Notes: a model not told the origin generated them from the letters alone. Shown: positions 14,532 to 24,909, counted from the first letter of the stretch. The stretch is 43,271 bases of DNA from an uncultured Prevotellaceae bacterium (GCA_900315075.1 OMXV01000032.1:1-43271); one strand, 5' to 3'. Program-made: numbers and translations.

Positions 14532-17500
14532 TTAGTAACTCATCATTCCAGAACCTACATCCTCTTGTCTCTTGATCATATTGATGTATGGTTCAAAATA
14601 CTGATAATATTTAATATACTCTTCTTCATGCGCTGTGTACCAATTCTCGTCAATTGATTGCATTACACCGAGTATGGCTAAAAGACCATACCGATCGTCA
14701 AGCAACTGATTTTTGGGGCAATTGAGATTCGGACCAGTAAAACAATTCATATTGTATGAGTCGCCTTGGGCTATATACCAATCCAGCCATTCTATAGAGT
14801 TCTTCCAAAGTTTGTTGGCAATTTCAGTGGCACGCTGCTTGTTGCCTAATCTTCCGTATGCTTCTATCAGTAATTCACCTTGGTTGGAGAACGATACGGG
14901 GATATTATAATCAGGAAGTACCTTTTCCATTTTTGCAAGTGCCTTCTTAGCCTTATCAAATTTGCCCTCATAGATAAGGCGGATAGCCAACTCAATAAAC
15001 AAAGCACGGTGGGTGTCGCACATACGACGCACAGTCTCGTCCAAATAAAGGCCTTTCTTTTCCAAACCACCGTATTTAAACTTGTTCATCAAGCGATCGT
15101 AGGTCTTTTCAGTGTCAAAATTCGGATTCTTTTCCTCACTTTCTATATTTCTTTTGAATCGCTCACCTGGGTCTGTCAGGAAGGGTGTGATGCGGTTAGC
15201 CAAACCTTCCCTCACAAAATGCTGACCAAGGTTCATGTAATTCTCACGGCCTACAGTTGTAGCCACGTAGATGGGGCGCTCCCAGTTGCAGTTGGCTATC
15301 ATTTCGAGCATCATCAAGTCGCTCTTGCCAAGATAGCGGTGACCTGCAAGTGAGATGTACATGGTGTCGGGAATCTCTGGATCAACCATTTTCATGCCAC
15401 TCTTACGTACAGCTTCTTTGTCGATGGGCAATTTCAGTGTGTCGCATGGTACGATGTGCGAGTCTTGTCCCAAATCAAGTTGGAATCCATAGCCATTGGC
15501 TATCAATTGTTGATTGAAAGCTGTAAATAGATATTCTTTGACATCCCTTTGTTGCTTGTTCACACTATCACGCACCCAATATTTCATCACATTCGATAAT
15601 TCGAATGGGTCGTTGCCAAATAGTGTCGCATCCTCTGGGTGAATCTCGATATATTGTTTTAACAAGTCACCGAATTCAGGCCAGATATAGACGCTTTCAT
15701 TGGTTCCAGCGCAATAGTCAATACGAGGCCATTTTATAGGTACACTCGGAGAGTCGTAGGCGGGGCGAATCATTTGGTCGATGTACCAGTCGGTCTGAAG
15801 GTAACTTAAATTGCAAACACGAACATTCGTGCCTACACCTTCGGTCTCTTGGTTGTACCATAGTGGGAAGGTGTCGTTGTCGCCATTGGTGTAGATGATG
15901 GGATTGCCTTCATCTTGAAGCGACATCAGATAGTTTTGGCCAAAATCGCGACAGGTGTAGCGACCGCTACGGTCGTGGTCATCCCAGGTCTGTGAAGCCA
16001 TTTGGATTGGAATACAGAGGCAGACTGCTGCAGCCACAAGTGCACCAATAACACTTGTTTTGGAGTCTTTCAAGAATGCACGTACAATACTAATAATGGC
16101 AGCCACACCAAGACCACACCAGATGGCAAATGCATAGAACGAACCAGCGTAGGCATAGTCGCGCTCACGTGGCTGGTTAGGCGTCTGGTTCAAGTAGAAT
16201 ACGATGGCAAGACCTGTCATGAAGAACAGGAAGAACACTACCCAGAATTGTTGGATGCCTCGCTTACCACGGAATGCCTGCCAGAAGAGACCAATCAGTC
16301 CAAGAATCAAAGGCAGCGCATAAAATACATTATGGCCTTTGTTCTCTTTCAATTCCGTTGGTAATTTGTCCTGGTCGCCCAAACACAAGTTATCTATAAA
16401 CGAGATGCCTGAGATACAGTTTCCGTATGCATTGTCGCCGATATTTTGGATGTCGTTCTGACGACCGATAAAGTTCCATCCAAAATAGCGCCAGTACATA
16501 TTATTGCATTGGTAGTCAATAAAAAATCTAAAGTTCTCCCATAATGTAGGCATTGTAACACCATCTACATACTTGCCTTTAGTAACATACGCATCATAAA
16601 TACCTGCATATCTTGGGTCGTACATACGTGGGAATAACATGTTCTGTTTATAGACAGGACGTTCGTTGTTATTCACAATAAAATAACTGTCGGGCTCGTC
16701 GGCACTCTTTTTCTCCTTACGCTGATATACTGGGGCACCTTCTGCAAATTTTACGCCGCCATCATCGTTTCTTTCATACTCGGATGTATAGGCCTGACCG
16801 TAGAACAGTGGACGATACCCATATTGGTCGCGACTGAGATATGTGCCCAGTGTAAAGATATCCTCGGGAGAGTTTTGGTCCATTGGTGGGTTGGCAGAAG
16901 AGCGAATCACAATTACCGCATAAGAGGAGTAACCTATCACCATCATCAATAGGCTTAGCATGACAGTGTTTTTGAAGCGTGAAGTGACAAATGGCGTCTT
17001 GCCCTTTTTAATTTGAAGCACAAAGAAGAGCATAGCCAAAACCAAAATACCTGTCACTACAGCTATCAATCCATAGCTGTAGAATGGAATTCCCAATAGA
17101 GCAATGCCCAGCATGAATGAGATATTCTGTCGTGTCGTGCTCTTGTTTACATAACTCTCGTAGATTGCCCATACAACAGCACCAATGAGAAGAATAATAT
17201 AAACAAATAATCCAGTATTGAATGGTAAATGAAGATTGTTGACAAAAAACAACTCAAACCATCCACCAACGGTGATAATGCCTGGAATCAGACCATAGAG
17301 CACTGCAAAGATAAGTGCAAATGATATGACAAGGGCGATAATTGAGCCTAAAAGGTTGGCATTGGGGAAACGACGATAATAGTAAACCAATACTATAGCT
17401 GGAATACAAAGAAGGTTGAGCAGGTGTACACCGATAGACAGACCTATCATGAAGGCAATCAATACCAACCAACGGTCGCTGTGAGGCTTGTCAGCATCGT

Positions 17501-17999
17501 CTTCCCATTTCAGAATCATCCAGAATACCACGGCGGTAAAGGCTGAGGAGAACGCATACACCTCACCCTCGACAGCACTATACCAGAAAGTGTCGCTAAA
17601 GGTGTAAATCAGCGCTCCCACCAAAGCGCTCGCTTCAATGGCTATTATTTTGGTCGATGTAAGGTCGTCCCAAGTGTTGATAAGGAGTCGACGGGCAAGA
17701 TGGGAAATTGTCCAGAACAAGAACATGATGCAAAGTGCACTGAGCAGTGCATTCATAATGTTCACCATGTAAGCCACTTTAGATGGGTCATCTGCAAATA
17801 GTGAGAAGAAATTGGCCATCAACATAAAGAATGGTGCCCCAGGGGGATGGCCTATCTCAAGTTTATAACCAGTGGTGATAAATTCCGGGCAGTCCCAGAA
17901 CGAGGCTGTAGGCTCGACGGTAAGACAATACACTATTGCGGCAATTAAAAAACAAAGCCATCCGAGTGAATTGTCTATGATTCTGAACGTCTTCTTCAT
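14532..17999 (-). CDS. DUF2723 family giant membrane protein (glycosyltransferase-like)
   Basis: This 1155-residue protein has an N-terminal membrane domain starting with LGWLCFLIAAIVYCLTVEPT and the conserved SFWDCPEFITTGYKLEIGHP PGAP region of DUF2723. About ten or more further membrane segments reach to around residue 680, followed by a large soluble C-terminal half with helical, TPR-like stretches (about 1000-1100). DUF2723 resembles the membrane part of GT-C glycosyltransferases and of human TMEM260, so a lipid-linked-sugar-dependent protein glycosylation role is plausible. That is inference from family. The promoter is at 18063-18070 and the terminator at 14439-14490, so it looks monocistronic. 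Confidence 0.85.
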   Translation of the reverse strand: MKKTFRIIDNSLGWLCFLIAAIVYCLTVEPTASFWDCPEFITTGYKLEIGHPPGAPFFMLMANFFSLFADDPSKVAYMVNIMNALLSALCIMFLFWTISHLARRLLINTWDDLTSTKIIAIEASALVGALIYTFSDTFWYSAVEGEVYAFSSAFTAVVFWMILKWEDDADKPHSDRWLVLIAFMIGLSIGVHLLNLLCIPAIVLVYYYRRFPNANLLGSIIALVISFALIFAVLYGLIPGIITVGGWFELFFVNNLHLPFNTGLFVYIILLIGAVVWAIYESYVNKSTTRQNISFMLGIALLGIPFYSYGLIAVVTGILVLAMLFFVLQIKKGKTPFVTSRFKNTVMLSLLMMVIGYSSYAVIVIRSSANPPMDQNSPEDIFTLGTYLSRDQYGYRPLFYGQAYTSEYERNDDGGVKFAEGAPVYQRKEKKSADEPDSYFIVNNNERPVYKQNMLFPRMYDPRYAGIYDAYVTKGKYVDGVTMPTLWENFRFFIDYQCNNMYWRYFGWNFIGRQNDIQNIGDNAYGNCISGISFIDNLCLGDQDKLPTELKENKGHNVFYALPLILGLIGLFWQAFRGKRGIQQFWVVFFLFFMTGLAIVFYLNQTPNQPRERDYAYAGSFYAFAIWCGLGVAAIISIVRAFLKDSKTSVIGALVAAAVCLCIPIQMASQTWDDHDRSGRYTCRDFGQNYLMSLQDEGNPIIYTNGDNDTFPLWYNQETEGVGTNVRVCNLSYLQTDWYIDQMIRPAYDSPSVPIKWPRIDYCAGTNESVYIWPEFGDLLKQYIEIHPEDATLFGNDPFELSNVMKYWVRDSVNKQQRDVKEYLFTAFNQQLIANGYGFQLDLGQDSHIVPCDTLKLPIDKEAVRKSGMKMVDPEIPDTMYISLAGHRYLGKSDLMMLEMIANCNWERPIYVATTVGRENYMNLGQHFVREGLANRITPFLTDPGERFKRNIESEEKNPNFDTEKTYDRLMNKFKYGGLEKKGLYLDETVRRMCDTHRALFIELAIRLIYEGKFDKAKKALAKMEKVLPDYNIPVSFSNQGELLIEAYGRLGNKQRATEIANKLWKNSIEWLDWYIAQGDSYNMNCFTGPNLNCPKNQLLDDRYGLLAILGVMQSIDENWYTAHEEEYIKYYQYFEPYINMIKRQEDVGSGMMSY

Positions 18000-18062
18000 T
18001 TATTAATAAACTATTGTGATTAATCTACGTATATGAAACGATTTTACTATACAATCAAGGTG

Positions 18063-18070
18063 CAAAATTA
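18063..18070 (-). promoter_or_regulatory. Promoter of the DUF2723 gene, -7 element
   Basis: Read leftward the bases are TAATTTTG, matching TAnnTTTG. They give a leader of roughly 55 bases before the start at 17999. Confidence 0.55.
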
Positions 18071-18205
18071 ATAAAAAGATTGCACTTACTATCTCATGTG
18101 ACTTCGTTTTTTGTTCCTTTGATGTTTTTTTAGACTTTTTTCTATTTTCTCCACATTCATAACAAGCATTTCATCTTCTTATAAGTGTTTTTACAATTAT
18201 ATCAT

Positions 18206-18658
18206 TTATATTACCGCGGCAGTCCCGTAGGCTATCACACCATAGCGTATCAATTTGCCTATCAGCACACTGATGGCAGTAATCGTAGGATTGGCGCGCA
18301 TCAGACCAAGGGTAATGCAAATGGCGGTGCCGATAATCGGGAGAAAGGCAAAAATACCCATCCATGCGCCACGTTCGCCCATAAAATGCTGAGCCTTGTC
18401 CAACTTTTCTTTTTTAATATGAAGATAACGCTCTATCCATTCCATCTTGCCGAGACGCCCAACACCATAATTAAACATGCTACCAGCCCAATTGCCTATA
18501 GTTCCCCAGACAAGCAGCATCGTCGGGTCGAGTTTAGCGGCCACAAGTCCCATCATCACGGCCTCGCTCGAAAATGGGAAGAAACTACCTGCTATAAAGG
18601 CAGATATGAACATGCCGAGGTAACCGTAGCTGACAAGAAAGTCGATGAGGGCATCCAT
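18206..18658 (-). CDS. YqaA/DedA-type small membrane protein (VTT domain)
   Basis: This 150-residue integral membrane protein begins MDALIDFLVSYGYLGMFISA and contains the SNARE-associated/VTT domain outline: a re-entrant segment with the acidic residue in PFSSEAVMMG, GTIGNWAGSMFNYGVGR, and the later ERGAWMGIFAFLPIIGTAI. It matches the short YqaA subfamily, thought to move lipids or other substrates across the inner membrane. The ATG at 18658 lies 67 bases inside the 3' end of the preceding gene, so the two overlap in different frames. A later start at 18616 would still overlap by 25 bases but lose the first helix. Confidence 0.8.
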   Translation of the reverse strand: MDALIDFLVSYGYLGMFISAFIAGSFFPFSSEAVMMGLVAAKLDPTMLLVWGTIGNWAGSMFNYGVGRLGKMEWIERYLHIKKEKLDKAQHFMGERGAWMGIFAFLPIIGTAICITLGLMRANPTITAISVLIGKLIRYGVIAYGTAAVI

Positions 18659-19575
18659 GTGTTGTAGAAAATGATTAGAAGAGTAATCAGGATAATCAGA
18701 TGAAAAGTGATGTTCGTCAGCCATGTACCAGTTAGCGAGAGATAATGGGCTATCAGGGGGCTGGTGTTCACAATGATGATGGGCATGAGTAGAGAATAGT
18801 GCTGCGGTTGTAAGGCAAGAAATATGAATGTCAGGATGTCGATGACCATTAACATGCCATAGTACATTCGCGTACGAATTTTGTCGTGGTAGCCTTGTCT
18901 TACATAATGAATGATGCCGATTAAAGAAAGCAGCAACAACCAACCAACAGAGAGAATTTCGTGCTCACCAAGGTGTGAATAGTCGAAAAGTGGGTAAAAC
19001 GAGTATAACCCCTCGAAATGAGATAGAAAAGTTGTGAAGTCATAAGCATACATATAGTAGCATACAGCAAACCAATAGGGTGCTATTAGTCCAAGAACTG
19101 AGGCGCAAAACGTTTTGCCCGACATCGTACGCAGATGATAATACAACATCGCCCATAGCACAGGCACATAGTAGAGCACCTGTACAAAGATAAGGCTGGA
19201 GATACCAAGACAGAAGAAGCCATAGAACACCAAACCTTGAGAGCGACGCATCTGATAGCAACGAAACAGCATCGCATAGATGGCTATGCTACAAAGGAGC
19301 ATGATTTCAGAACCCAGGTCGGGAAATAATGTGGGTGCTATGCATACCAACAGCAGATACATAGTGGGAACCATCATCCCAAAGATACGAATCAACTGGT
19401 GGGTATTGCTCAGTTCCACCATGAGATAAGCTGAGATGCCTAAACAGAGTGTTTGCATCCAAAGACGGTCGGTGATAGCACCACATAAATAGACGGCCAC
19501 TATTGTGACCGCCACAGCAAAGGGCAGCATCAGGCGGCTCTCTGCAAGGGTGTTCTGAAGTCTCTTATAGGCCAT
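18592..19575 (-). CDS. Polytopic membrane protein, unknown function
   Basis: This 327-residue protein is nearly all hydrophobic, with roughly nine predicted membrane segments starting at about residue 18 (LPFAVAVTIVAVYLCGAI). I recognise no enzymatic motif. Proteins of this kind are found next to purD in other Bacteroidales as far as I recall, but are unnamed. It starts 9 bases after the purD stop codon and overlaps the YqaA-type gene by 67 bases, so purD, this gene and the YqaA-type gene form one operon. Confidence 0.75.
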   Translation of the reverse strand: MAYKRLQNTLAESRLMLPFAVAVTIVAVYLCGAITDRLWMQTLCLGISAYLMVELSNTHQLIRIFGMMVPTMYLLLVCIAPTLFPDLGSEIMLLCSIAIYAMLFRCYQMRRSQGLVFYGFFCLGISSLIFVQVLYYVPVLWAMLYYHLRTMSGKTFCASVLGLIAPYWFAVCYYMYAYDFTTFLSHFEGLYSFYPLFDYSHLGEHEILSVGWLLLLSLIGIIHYVRQGYHDKIRTRMYYGMLMVIDILTFIFLALQPQHYSLLMPIIIVNTSPLIAHYLSLTGTWLTNITFHLIILITLLIIFYNTWMPSSTFLSATVTSACSYLPL

Positions 19576-19584
19576 GAGCGCTAT

Positions 19585-20853
19585 TTACAAATCTCTGCCT
19601 ATATCACTGCGGAAGTATTTGTCGGTGAAGAATATCTGTTGGGCCCCGGCAAAACTCTTACTAAGGGCCTCTTCTTTGTCGATGCCGTAACTACTCACCG
19701 CCAGCACACGTCCGCCATTGGTTACAACTTTACCATTATACAATGCCGTGCCGCTATGGAAAACAATGGAGTCTTTCACCTCGTCAAGTCCATCAATGGT
19801 ATAGCCTTTCTTATAGGATTGTGGATAACCGCCACTAACCAGCATCACACACACTGCTGCACGATTGTCAAAGACAATGTCACGGCGGTCTAAGTCACCA
19901 TTTGCAACACCTTCAAACAAATCAACAATGTCGCTCTTCAAACGCAGCATTACGGTCTCTGTCTCGGGGTCACCCATGCGGCAGTTGTATTCTATTACCA
20001 TCGGGTCACCAGAGACATTAATCAGCCCAAAGAAGATAAATCCCTTATAATCAATCCCTTCATTTCGCAATCCATCAATCGTGGGGCGCACAATGCGGTC
20101 TTCCACCTTTTGCATCCATTCAGGGGTTGCAAAGGGCACAGGACTAACACTGCCCATTCCGCCAGTGTTCAAACCGGTGTCGTGTTCACCGATACGCTTA
20201 TAGTCTTTGGCTTCTGGCAATATCTTATAGTGAACACCATCGGTGAGTACGAAGACCGAACACTCAATTCCGCTTAAAAACTCTTCAATAACCACTTGTG
20301 AGGAAGCTGTGCCAAACATGCCACCAAGCATTTCACGAAGTTCTTTGCGAGCTTCTTCGAGGGTGGGGAGAATGAGTACACCCTTACCTGCACACAGACC
20401 ATCGGCCTTCAGTACATATGGTGGCTGAAGGGTCTCGAGAAAAGCAAGGCCTTCATCAAGGGTGGTGCCATCAAAGGTACGATAGCGGGCTGTGGGAATG
20501 TTGTGCCTATGCATGAAACCTTTTGCAAAATCTTTGCTGCCTTCCAAACGGGCACCAGATGAAGACGGTCCAATCACTGGAATATGCGATGTACGAGGAT
20601 CAGCTGTAAAAACGTCATATACTCCTTTTACCAAGGGGTCTTCGGGACCTACCACCACCATGTCGATGCTCTCCCTGAGGCAGAACTCTTTTTGCGCCTC
20701 AAAATCGTTGACTCCTATGTTCACATTCTCGCATAGAGAGGCTGTGCCTGCATTGCCAGGAGCTACAAATAATTTCTCTACTTTTTCGCTTTGCTGTATT
20801 TTCCAGGCCAAGGCATGTTCACGTCCTCCGCTGCCCAATAATAGTATTCTCAT
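19585..20853 (-). CDS. purD: Phosphoribosylamine-glycine ligase
   Basis: This is the second step of de novo purine synthesis, joining glycine to phosphoribosylamine with ATP in the cytoplasm. The 422-residue protein has the N-terminal [19 protein letters not shown], the ATP-grasp lid around [17 protein letters not shown], and the loops [14 protein letters not shown] and [17 protein letters not shown] that bind ATP-Mg and substrate. The length is normal. Other purine genes are not adjacent. It leads a three-gene minus-strand unit with two membrane proteins. Confidence 0.95.
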   Translation of the reverse strand: MRILLLGSGGREHALAWKIQQSEKVEKLFVAPGNAGTASLCENVNIGVNDFEAQKEFCLRESIDMVVVGPEDPLVKGVYDVFTADPRTSHIPVIGPSSSGARLEGSKDFAKGFMHRHNIPTARYRTFDGTTLDEGLAFLETLQPPYVLKADGLCAGKGVLILPTLEEARKELREMLGGMFGTASSQVVIEEFLSGIECSVFVLTDGVHYKILPEAKDYKRIGEHDTGLNTGGMGSVSPVPFATPEWMQKVEDRIVRPTIDGLRNEGIDYKGFIFFGLINVSGDPMVIEYNCRMGDPETETVMLRLKSDIVDLFEGVANGDLDRRDIVFDNRAAVCVMLVSGGYPQSYKKGYTIDGLDEVKDSIVFHSGTALYNGKVVTNGGRVLAVSSYGIDKEEALSKSFAGAQQIFFTDKYFRSDIGRDL

Positions 20854-20957
20854 TTTGTTGTATTTCAGATAATTAACAAATTCTTCTATATAAATACTTT
20901 AATGTATTGATTTCCCTATCAGTAAGGGATGTGAAGGTGATTAAAAATGTCCTCAAC

Positions 20958-23144
20958 TTACTTCAAGTAATCCTCGAAGTATTGTGTTATACGCTCATGT
21001 AAATGAACACTTTTATGGCCTCGCATATTGTGTGGCTCACCAGGATAAACGAAGAAATCAGGCTGGGTGCCGGCACTAATGCAGGCATTGATGAATTCCA
21101 GACAGTGCTGAGGGACAACAGTGGTATCATTCATACCCTGAATAATTTGCAATTTCCCGCGAAGGTTCTTAGCCTGATTCAAGAGAGATGTCTTCTTATA
21201 ACCATTGGGATTGGTCTGCGGAGTGTCCATATAACGTTCACCATACATCACTTCATACCATTTCCAGTCAATAACAGGACCACCGGCAACACCCACTTTG
21301 AATACCTCAGGGTAGTTTGTCATCAAACTAATAGTCATAAAACCACCAAAACTCCAGCCGTGTACACCAATGCGGTTGGTATCGACGTAAGGGAGCGATT
21401 TCAAATATTCCACACCTTTCATCTGGTCGGCCATCTCTATCTGGCCCAACTGGCGGAAGGTGGCTTGCTCGAAGGCGAGGCCACGGTCGCAACTGCCACG
21501 GTTGTCGAGGACAAAAATGAGATAGCCTTTCTGAGCCATATATGTTTCCCAACCACGCGACATATAATGCCAACTTGCTTCCACATTGCGTGAGTGTGGA
21601 CCTCCATAGACATAAATGACTGTGGGATATTTCTTTTGGGGGTTAAAACCCACGGGTTTTACCATGCGGTAATAGAGGTCTGTAGTTCCGTCGGCGGCTT
21701 TTATCGTGCCACAACTGAATTCTGGCACATCATAGTCTTTCCAGGGATCCTCGCAGGTGGTGAGTGTCGTGCGTTTATGCTTGGCTACATCTAGAATGTC
21801 TAATTCACGTGGAGTGTTGGGGTCACTGAAGTCGTCATAGATAAAATTGCCTGACGACGAGAGTATTTTGTCGTGGTGACCGCTTTCTTCATAAACATTA
21901 CCATGACAGCCAGTACCACTATCGAGCAGTGTGCGTTTGCCATTGCCCAGGTTCACTTCATATAGATTGTTTTGTATCGGACTTGCTTCGGTGGAAAGGA
22001 TGATGGCACTCTTGCGTGATTTATTGAAACCGACAAGGTCGAGTACCACCCACTCACCTTTTGTCAACTGGCGTAGTTCTTTTCCGCTGGTATCATGAAG
22101 GTATAGATGGTTGTAACCATCTTTTTGGCTCTGGATGATAAATTTATTTTGATCCCAAGGCAAGAAGGTGATGGGGTTGAGTGGCTCAGCGTATTTGTCG
22201 TTGTGCTCATGGTAGAGCACCCCTTTGCGTGCGCCTGTTGTGGCATCATAACTTACAAGTTCGATGTCGGTCTGGTCACGGTTGAGCTCGAAGATGTAAA
22301 TAGTCTTAGAGTCGGGACCCCACTGTATGTTGGTGAAATAGCGGTCGGTGGGATCGCCAGCTTGAAGATAGATAATTTTCTCTGTTGCCATATCATAAAC
22401 ACCTACAGTCACTTGATGACTAGTCTCGCCCGCCATGGGATATTTGTCAGGTTCCTCGGTGGAGATACGAGTCGAGGTGTTTACTTGGGGATAGTCGGTC
22501 ACCATGCTCTGGTCCATGCGGTAGAAAGCAAGTCGGCTGCCGTCGGGACTCCAGAATGTACCTTTGTAGATACCAAACTCATCACGGTGGACACTTTTGC
22601 CATAGACAATTTCACGACTGCCATCATGAGTGAGTTGATGCTCCTTTCCGTCACAATCTACCACGTAGAGCTGATTATCAGAGTTGAAGGCTGAGGCACG
22701 TGATGCAGCACACCAGTCTCCACCATCGTAGCCGCCACGTTGTCGCATCAATACTTTTTGGTTTTTCCAGTCAAATAAGATGGTCTCGTTACTATTGAGA
22801 AGTTTGACGACGGGTTGGCCGGGGTAGGGGAATTCAGCATAGTCTGTGCGAAGGATAGGGTCGTTTTGGTTTGCAAAAACCTTATTTACATCTCGCAAGG
22901 TAAATAGTATAGTCTCCTCCTTGTTCTTCTTGTTGATGAGCACACATTTCTGCTGTTCAGTGCGAACCAACTCGTCACCCCACCAGGCATAATAGGCACT
23001 ACGAGGTGTCATTTGCCGGTAGTTCTTACCACCATAGTTTAAGTCTTCAAGGGTGAATTGTTTCTTTTGGGCCATAGTCATTGTTCCTGACAGTAGTGCC
23101 ATAAGCACAAGGAATGCCACAAAAGGGCGATATCGGTTATTCAT
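20958..23144 (-). CDS. Dipeptidyl peptidase IV-type S9 peptidase, exported
   Basis: This 728-residue protein has a signal peptide (MNNRYRPFVAFLVLMALLSG, cleaved after about 25), an N-terminal beta-propeller (DPPIV_N, to about 470) and a C-terminal alpha/beta-hydrolase domain. The catalytic Ser598 is in GWSFGGF, the Asp in IQGMNDTTV and the His in EPHNM. It should release dipeptides, usually Xaa-Pro, from peptides in the periplasm. The reading frame is open much further upstream, but that part overlaps the methyltransferase C-terminus and lacks family similarity. The ATG at 23144 sits directly before the signal peptide and overlaps the methyltransferase stop by 8 bases (ATGAATAA), so the two are translationally coupled. 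Confidence 0.92.
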   Translation of the reverse strand: MNNRYRPFVAFLVLMALLSGTMTMAQKKQFTLEDLNYGGKNYRQMTPRSAYYAWWGDELVRTEQQKCVLINKKNKEETILFTLRDVNKVFANQNDPILRTDYAEFPYPGQPVVKLLNSNETILFDWKNQKVLMRQRGGYDGGDWCAASRASAFNSDNQLYVVDCDGKEHQLTHDGSREIVYGKSVHRDEFGIYKGTFWSPDGSRLAFYRMDQSMVTDYPQVNTSTRISTEEPDKYPMAGETSHQVTVGVYDMATEKIIYLQAGDPTDRYFTNIQWGPDSKTIYIFELNRDQTDIELVSYDATTGARKGVLYHEHNDKYAEPLNPITFLPWDQNKFIIQSQKDGYNHLYLHDTSGKELRQLTKGEWVVLDLVGFNKSRKSAIILSTEASPIQNNLYEVNLGNGKRTLLDSGTGCHGNVYEESGHHDKILSSSGNFIYDDFSDPNTPRELDILDVAKHKRTTLTTCEDPWKDYDVPEFSCGTIKAADGTTDLYYRMVKPVGFNPQKKYPTVIYVYGGPHSRNVEASWHYMSRGWETYMAQKGYLIFVLDNRGSCDRGLAFEQATFRQLGQIEMADQMKGVEYLKSLPYVDTNRIGVHGWSFGGFMTISLMTNYPEVFKVGVAGGPVIDWKWYEVMYGERYMDTPQTNPNGYKKTSLLNQAKNLRGKLQIIQGMNDTTVVPQHCLEFINACISAGTQPDFFVYPGEPHNMRGHKSVHLHERITQYFEDYLK

Positions 23145-24714
23145 AATCTTTCCTGTTTTTAGGTCCGTATCTGCGATTGTCGCGTCCACGATTTTCGCGC
23201 TTGTCGTATCTCTTGCCATCGTCATTGCGGTCACCCCTGAATCGACGGTCGCGACTACGGTCGTTGTCACGGAAAGAAGAGCGGCCATCACGACGATCTT
23301 CTTTCGTGCGGAAGTCACGGCGGCGGTTGTCACCACGTTCCTCTTTGTTTCGGAAATCACGACGGCCATCGCTGCGGTCCTCACGGCGCTCACGAGTATC
23401 TTTCCGACGGAATTGTTCCAAATCATGACGGTGGAAAGTGAAAGAGCGGATGTCGCCGTCTTCGTTGGATTCCGTCTCATCGAGGCGCTGTTTGAATTCG
23501 CGGTTCTTTTTGAATCGGTGCTTCTCGGCCATTGCGGCTTTTTCCTCCTCGGTTTTAACTATGCCGCCCTCGCTTCTGAATTCTTTCAATTTCCCCTCAA
23601 AAATTGAGTATTTACGGAACTCACATTCCAATGAGCCATTAAACACGGGGATTTTGATGGAGGGGCGCAGACCAATTTGATCGAAACATTCTTCACGATA
23701 ACTCAGTATCCATGCTTCATTGCCAGTAAAGGCATGTTTAAGTTTTTCGCCTATCATTTTATATGTACCAAGGAGGTCGGGAGTGGAAATTCGCTCACCA
23801 TATGGTGGATTGGTTACTATGATGCTCTTGTGGGCGGGTTGTGTGAAGTCTTTAAAGTCGGCTTGCTCAACAGTGATGTCGGATGAGAGACCGGCGGCTT
23901 TCACGTTAAGGCGTGTGGTGTTCACAGATTTCATGTCGATGTCGTAGCCATAGATGTGATGGGTGAACTCACGCTCCTGAGAGTCGTCGTTGTAAATCAT
24001 GTCGAAAAGTTCCTTGTCAAAATCAGGCCATTTCTCAAATGCGTATTCCTTCCGGAATACACCCGGACTGATGTTGCGGGCAATCAACGCAGCTTCTATC
24101 AATAGGGTGCCTGATCCACACATAGGGTCGATGAAATCGGTTTCGCCATGCCATCCTGTCATCAATATCATTCCAGCAGCGAGCACTTCGTTCAATGGTG
24201 CAGCGACGCTCTCTTGACGGTAACCGCGCTGATGGAGTGATGTGCCGCTGGAGTCAAGGCTCAGAGTACACTGGTCTTCGGCAATATGGATGTGGAGGCG
24301 GAGGTCGGGATTGCTTACTGAAATGTTGGGACGACTGCCAGTGCGCTCGCGAAATTGATCCACAATGGCATCTTTCACTTTATAAGATACAAATTTGGAG
24401 TGACGGAATTCCTCAGAGAAAACTACGGCATCGACAGCGAAGGTTTTCGTGTTGTCCAAATATAATGACCAGTCGGTCTTAAGTACTGCATTATAGACAT
24501 CGTCGGCACTGAGGGCCTTAAAATGGGAGATGGGCTTTAGCACGCGGATTGCGGTGTGGAGCTGGAAATTGGCACGATACATTAGTTCCTTGTCACCTGT
24601 GAAAGAAACCATTCGACGGCCGATTTGTACATTGTTGGCACCCAATTGGGTGAGTTCTTTTGCCAGAACGGGCTCAAGGCCCATAAACGTCTTGGCGATA
24701 AGTTCAAATTCCAT
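23137..24714 (-). CDS. THUMP-domain RNA methyltransferase (RlmL/Trm14-like) with charged tail
   Basis: This 525-residue protein begins with the ferredoxin-like and THUMP domains (about 1-160), which bind RNA. A Rossmann methylase domain follows with the SAM motif DPMCGSGTLLIEAA and the N-P-P-Y motif in VTNPPYGERI, the mark of N2-guanine or N6-adenine methyltransferases. In E. coli the homologous half of RlmL methylates G2445 of 23S rRNA; the target here is inferred. From about residue 385 to the end the protein is low-complexity and dominated by Arg, Asp, Glu and Lys (DRRDGRSSFRDNDRSRDRR), which is probably a disordered RNA-binding tail. The promoter is at 24756-24763, and the peptidase gene overlaps its stop codon. 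Confidence 0.88.
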   Translation of the reverse strand: MEFELIAKTFMGLEPVLAKELTQLGANNVQIGRRMVSFTGDKELMYRANFQLHTAIRVLKPISHFKALSADDVYNAVLKTDWSLYLDNTKTFAVDAVVFSEEFRHSKFVSYKVKDAIVDQFRERTGSRPNISVSNPDLRLHIHIAEDQCTLSLDSSGTSLHQRGYRQESVAAPLNEVLAAGMILMTGWHGETDFIDPMCGSGTLLIEAALIARNISPGVFRKEYAFEKWPDFDKELFDMIYNDDSQEREFTHHIYGYDIDMKSVNTTRLNVKAAGLSSDITVEQADFKDFTQPAHKSIIVTNPPYGERISTPDLLGTYKMIGEKLKHAFTGNEAWILSYREECFDQIGLRPSIKIPVFNGSLECEFRKYSIFEGKLKEFRSEGGIVKTEEEKAAMAEKHRFKKNREFKQRLDETESNEDGDIRSFTFHRHDLEQFRRKDTRERREDRSDGRRDFRNKEERGDNRRRDFRTKEDRRDGRSSFRDNDRSRDRRFRGDRNDDGKRYDKRENRGRDNRRYGPKNRKDYE

Positions 24715-24755
24715 CTTTTTATATATTGTTCAATAAATGTTTTGCAATTGCGGTG

Positions 24756-24763
24756 CAAAGATA
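24756..24763 (-). promoter_or_regulatory. Promoter of the RNA methyltransferase gene, -7 element
   Basis: Read leftward the bases are TATCTTTG, matching TAnnTTTG, 41 bases upstream of the start codon at 24714. Confidence 0.6.
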
Positions 24764-24812
24764 ATGAAAACCGCGTGCAGAACAAAATAAAAGTATTTAT
24801 TTTTTATGCTGA

Positions 24813-24848
24813 GGTGTATCTTATATTATATAAAGATACCACTTTTTT
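24813..24848 (+). terminator. Terminator-like hairpin in a divergent intergenic region
   Basis: GTATCTT (24816-24822) pairs with AAGATAC (24833-24839) and is followed by CACTTTTTTCTC. On the plus strand it has the form of an intrinsic terminator, although no plus-strand gene precedes it; the neighbouring genes diverge. It could end an antisense or small transcript. Confidence 0.4.
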
Positions 24849-24909
24849 CTCATTTTTACGAATGAAATAATTGACGTTTTTCATCTCATCACATTTTTTT
24901 AGCCAAAAG

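Noticed and set aside
23145-23480. N-terminal extension of the DPP-IV-type peptidase
   Set aside because: The extra 112 residues are Thr/Val/Ala-rich, overlap the methyltransferase tail in another frame, and would bury the signal peptide.
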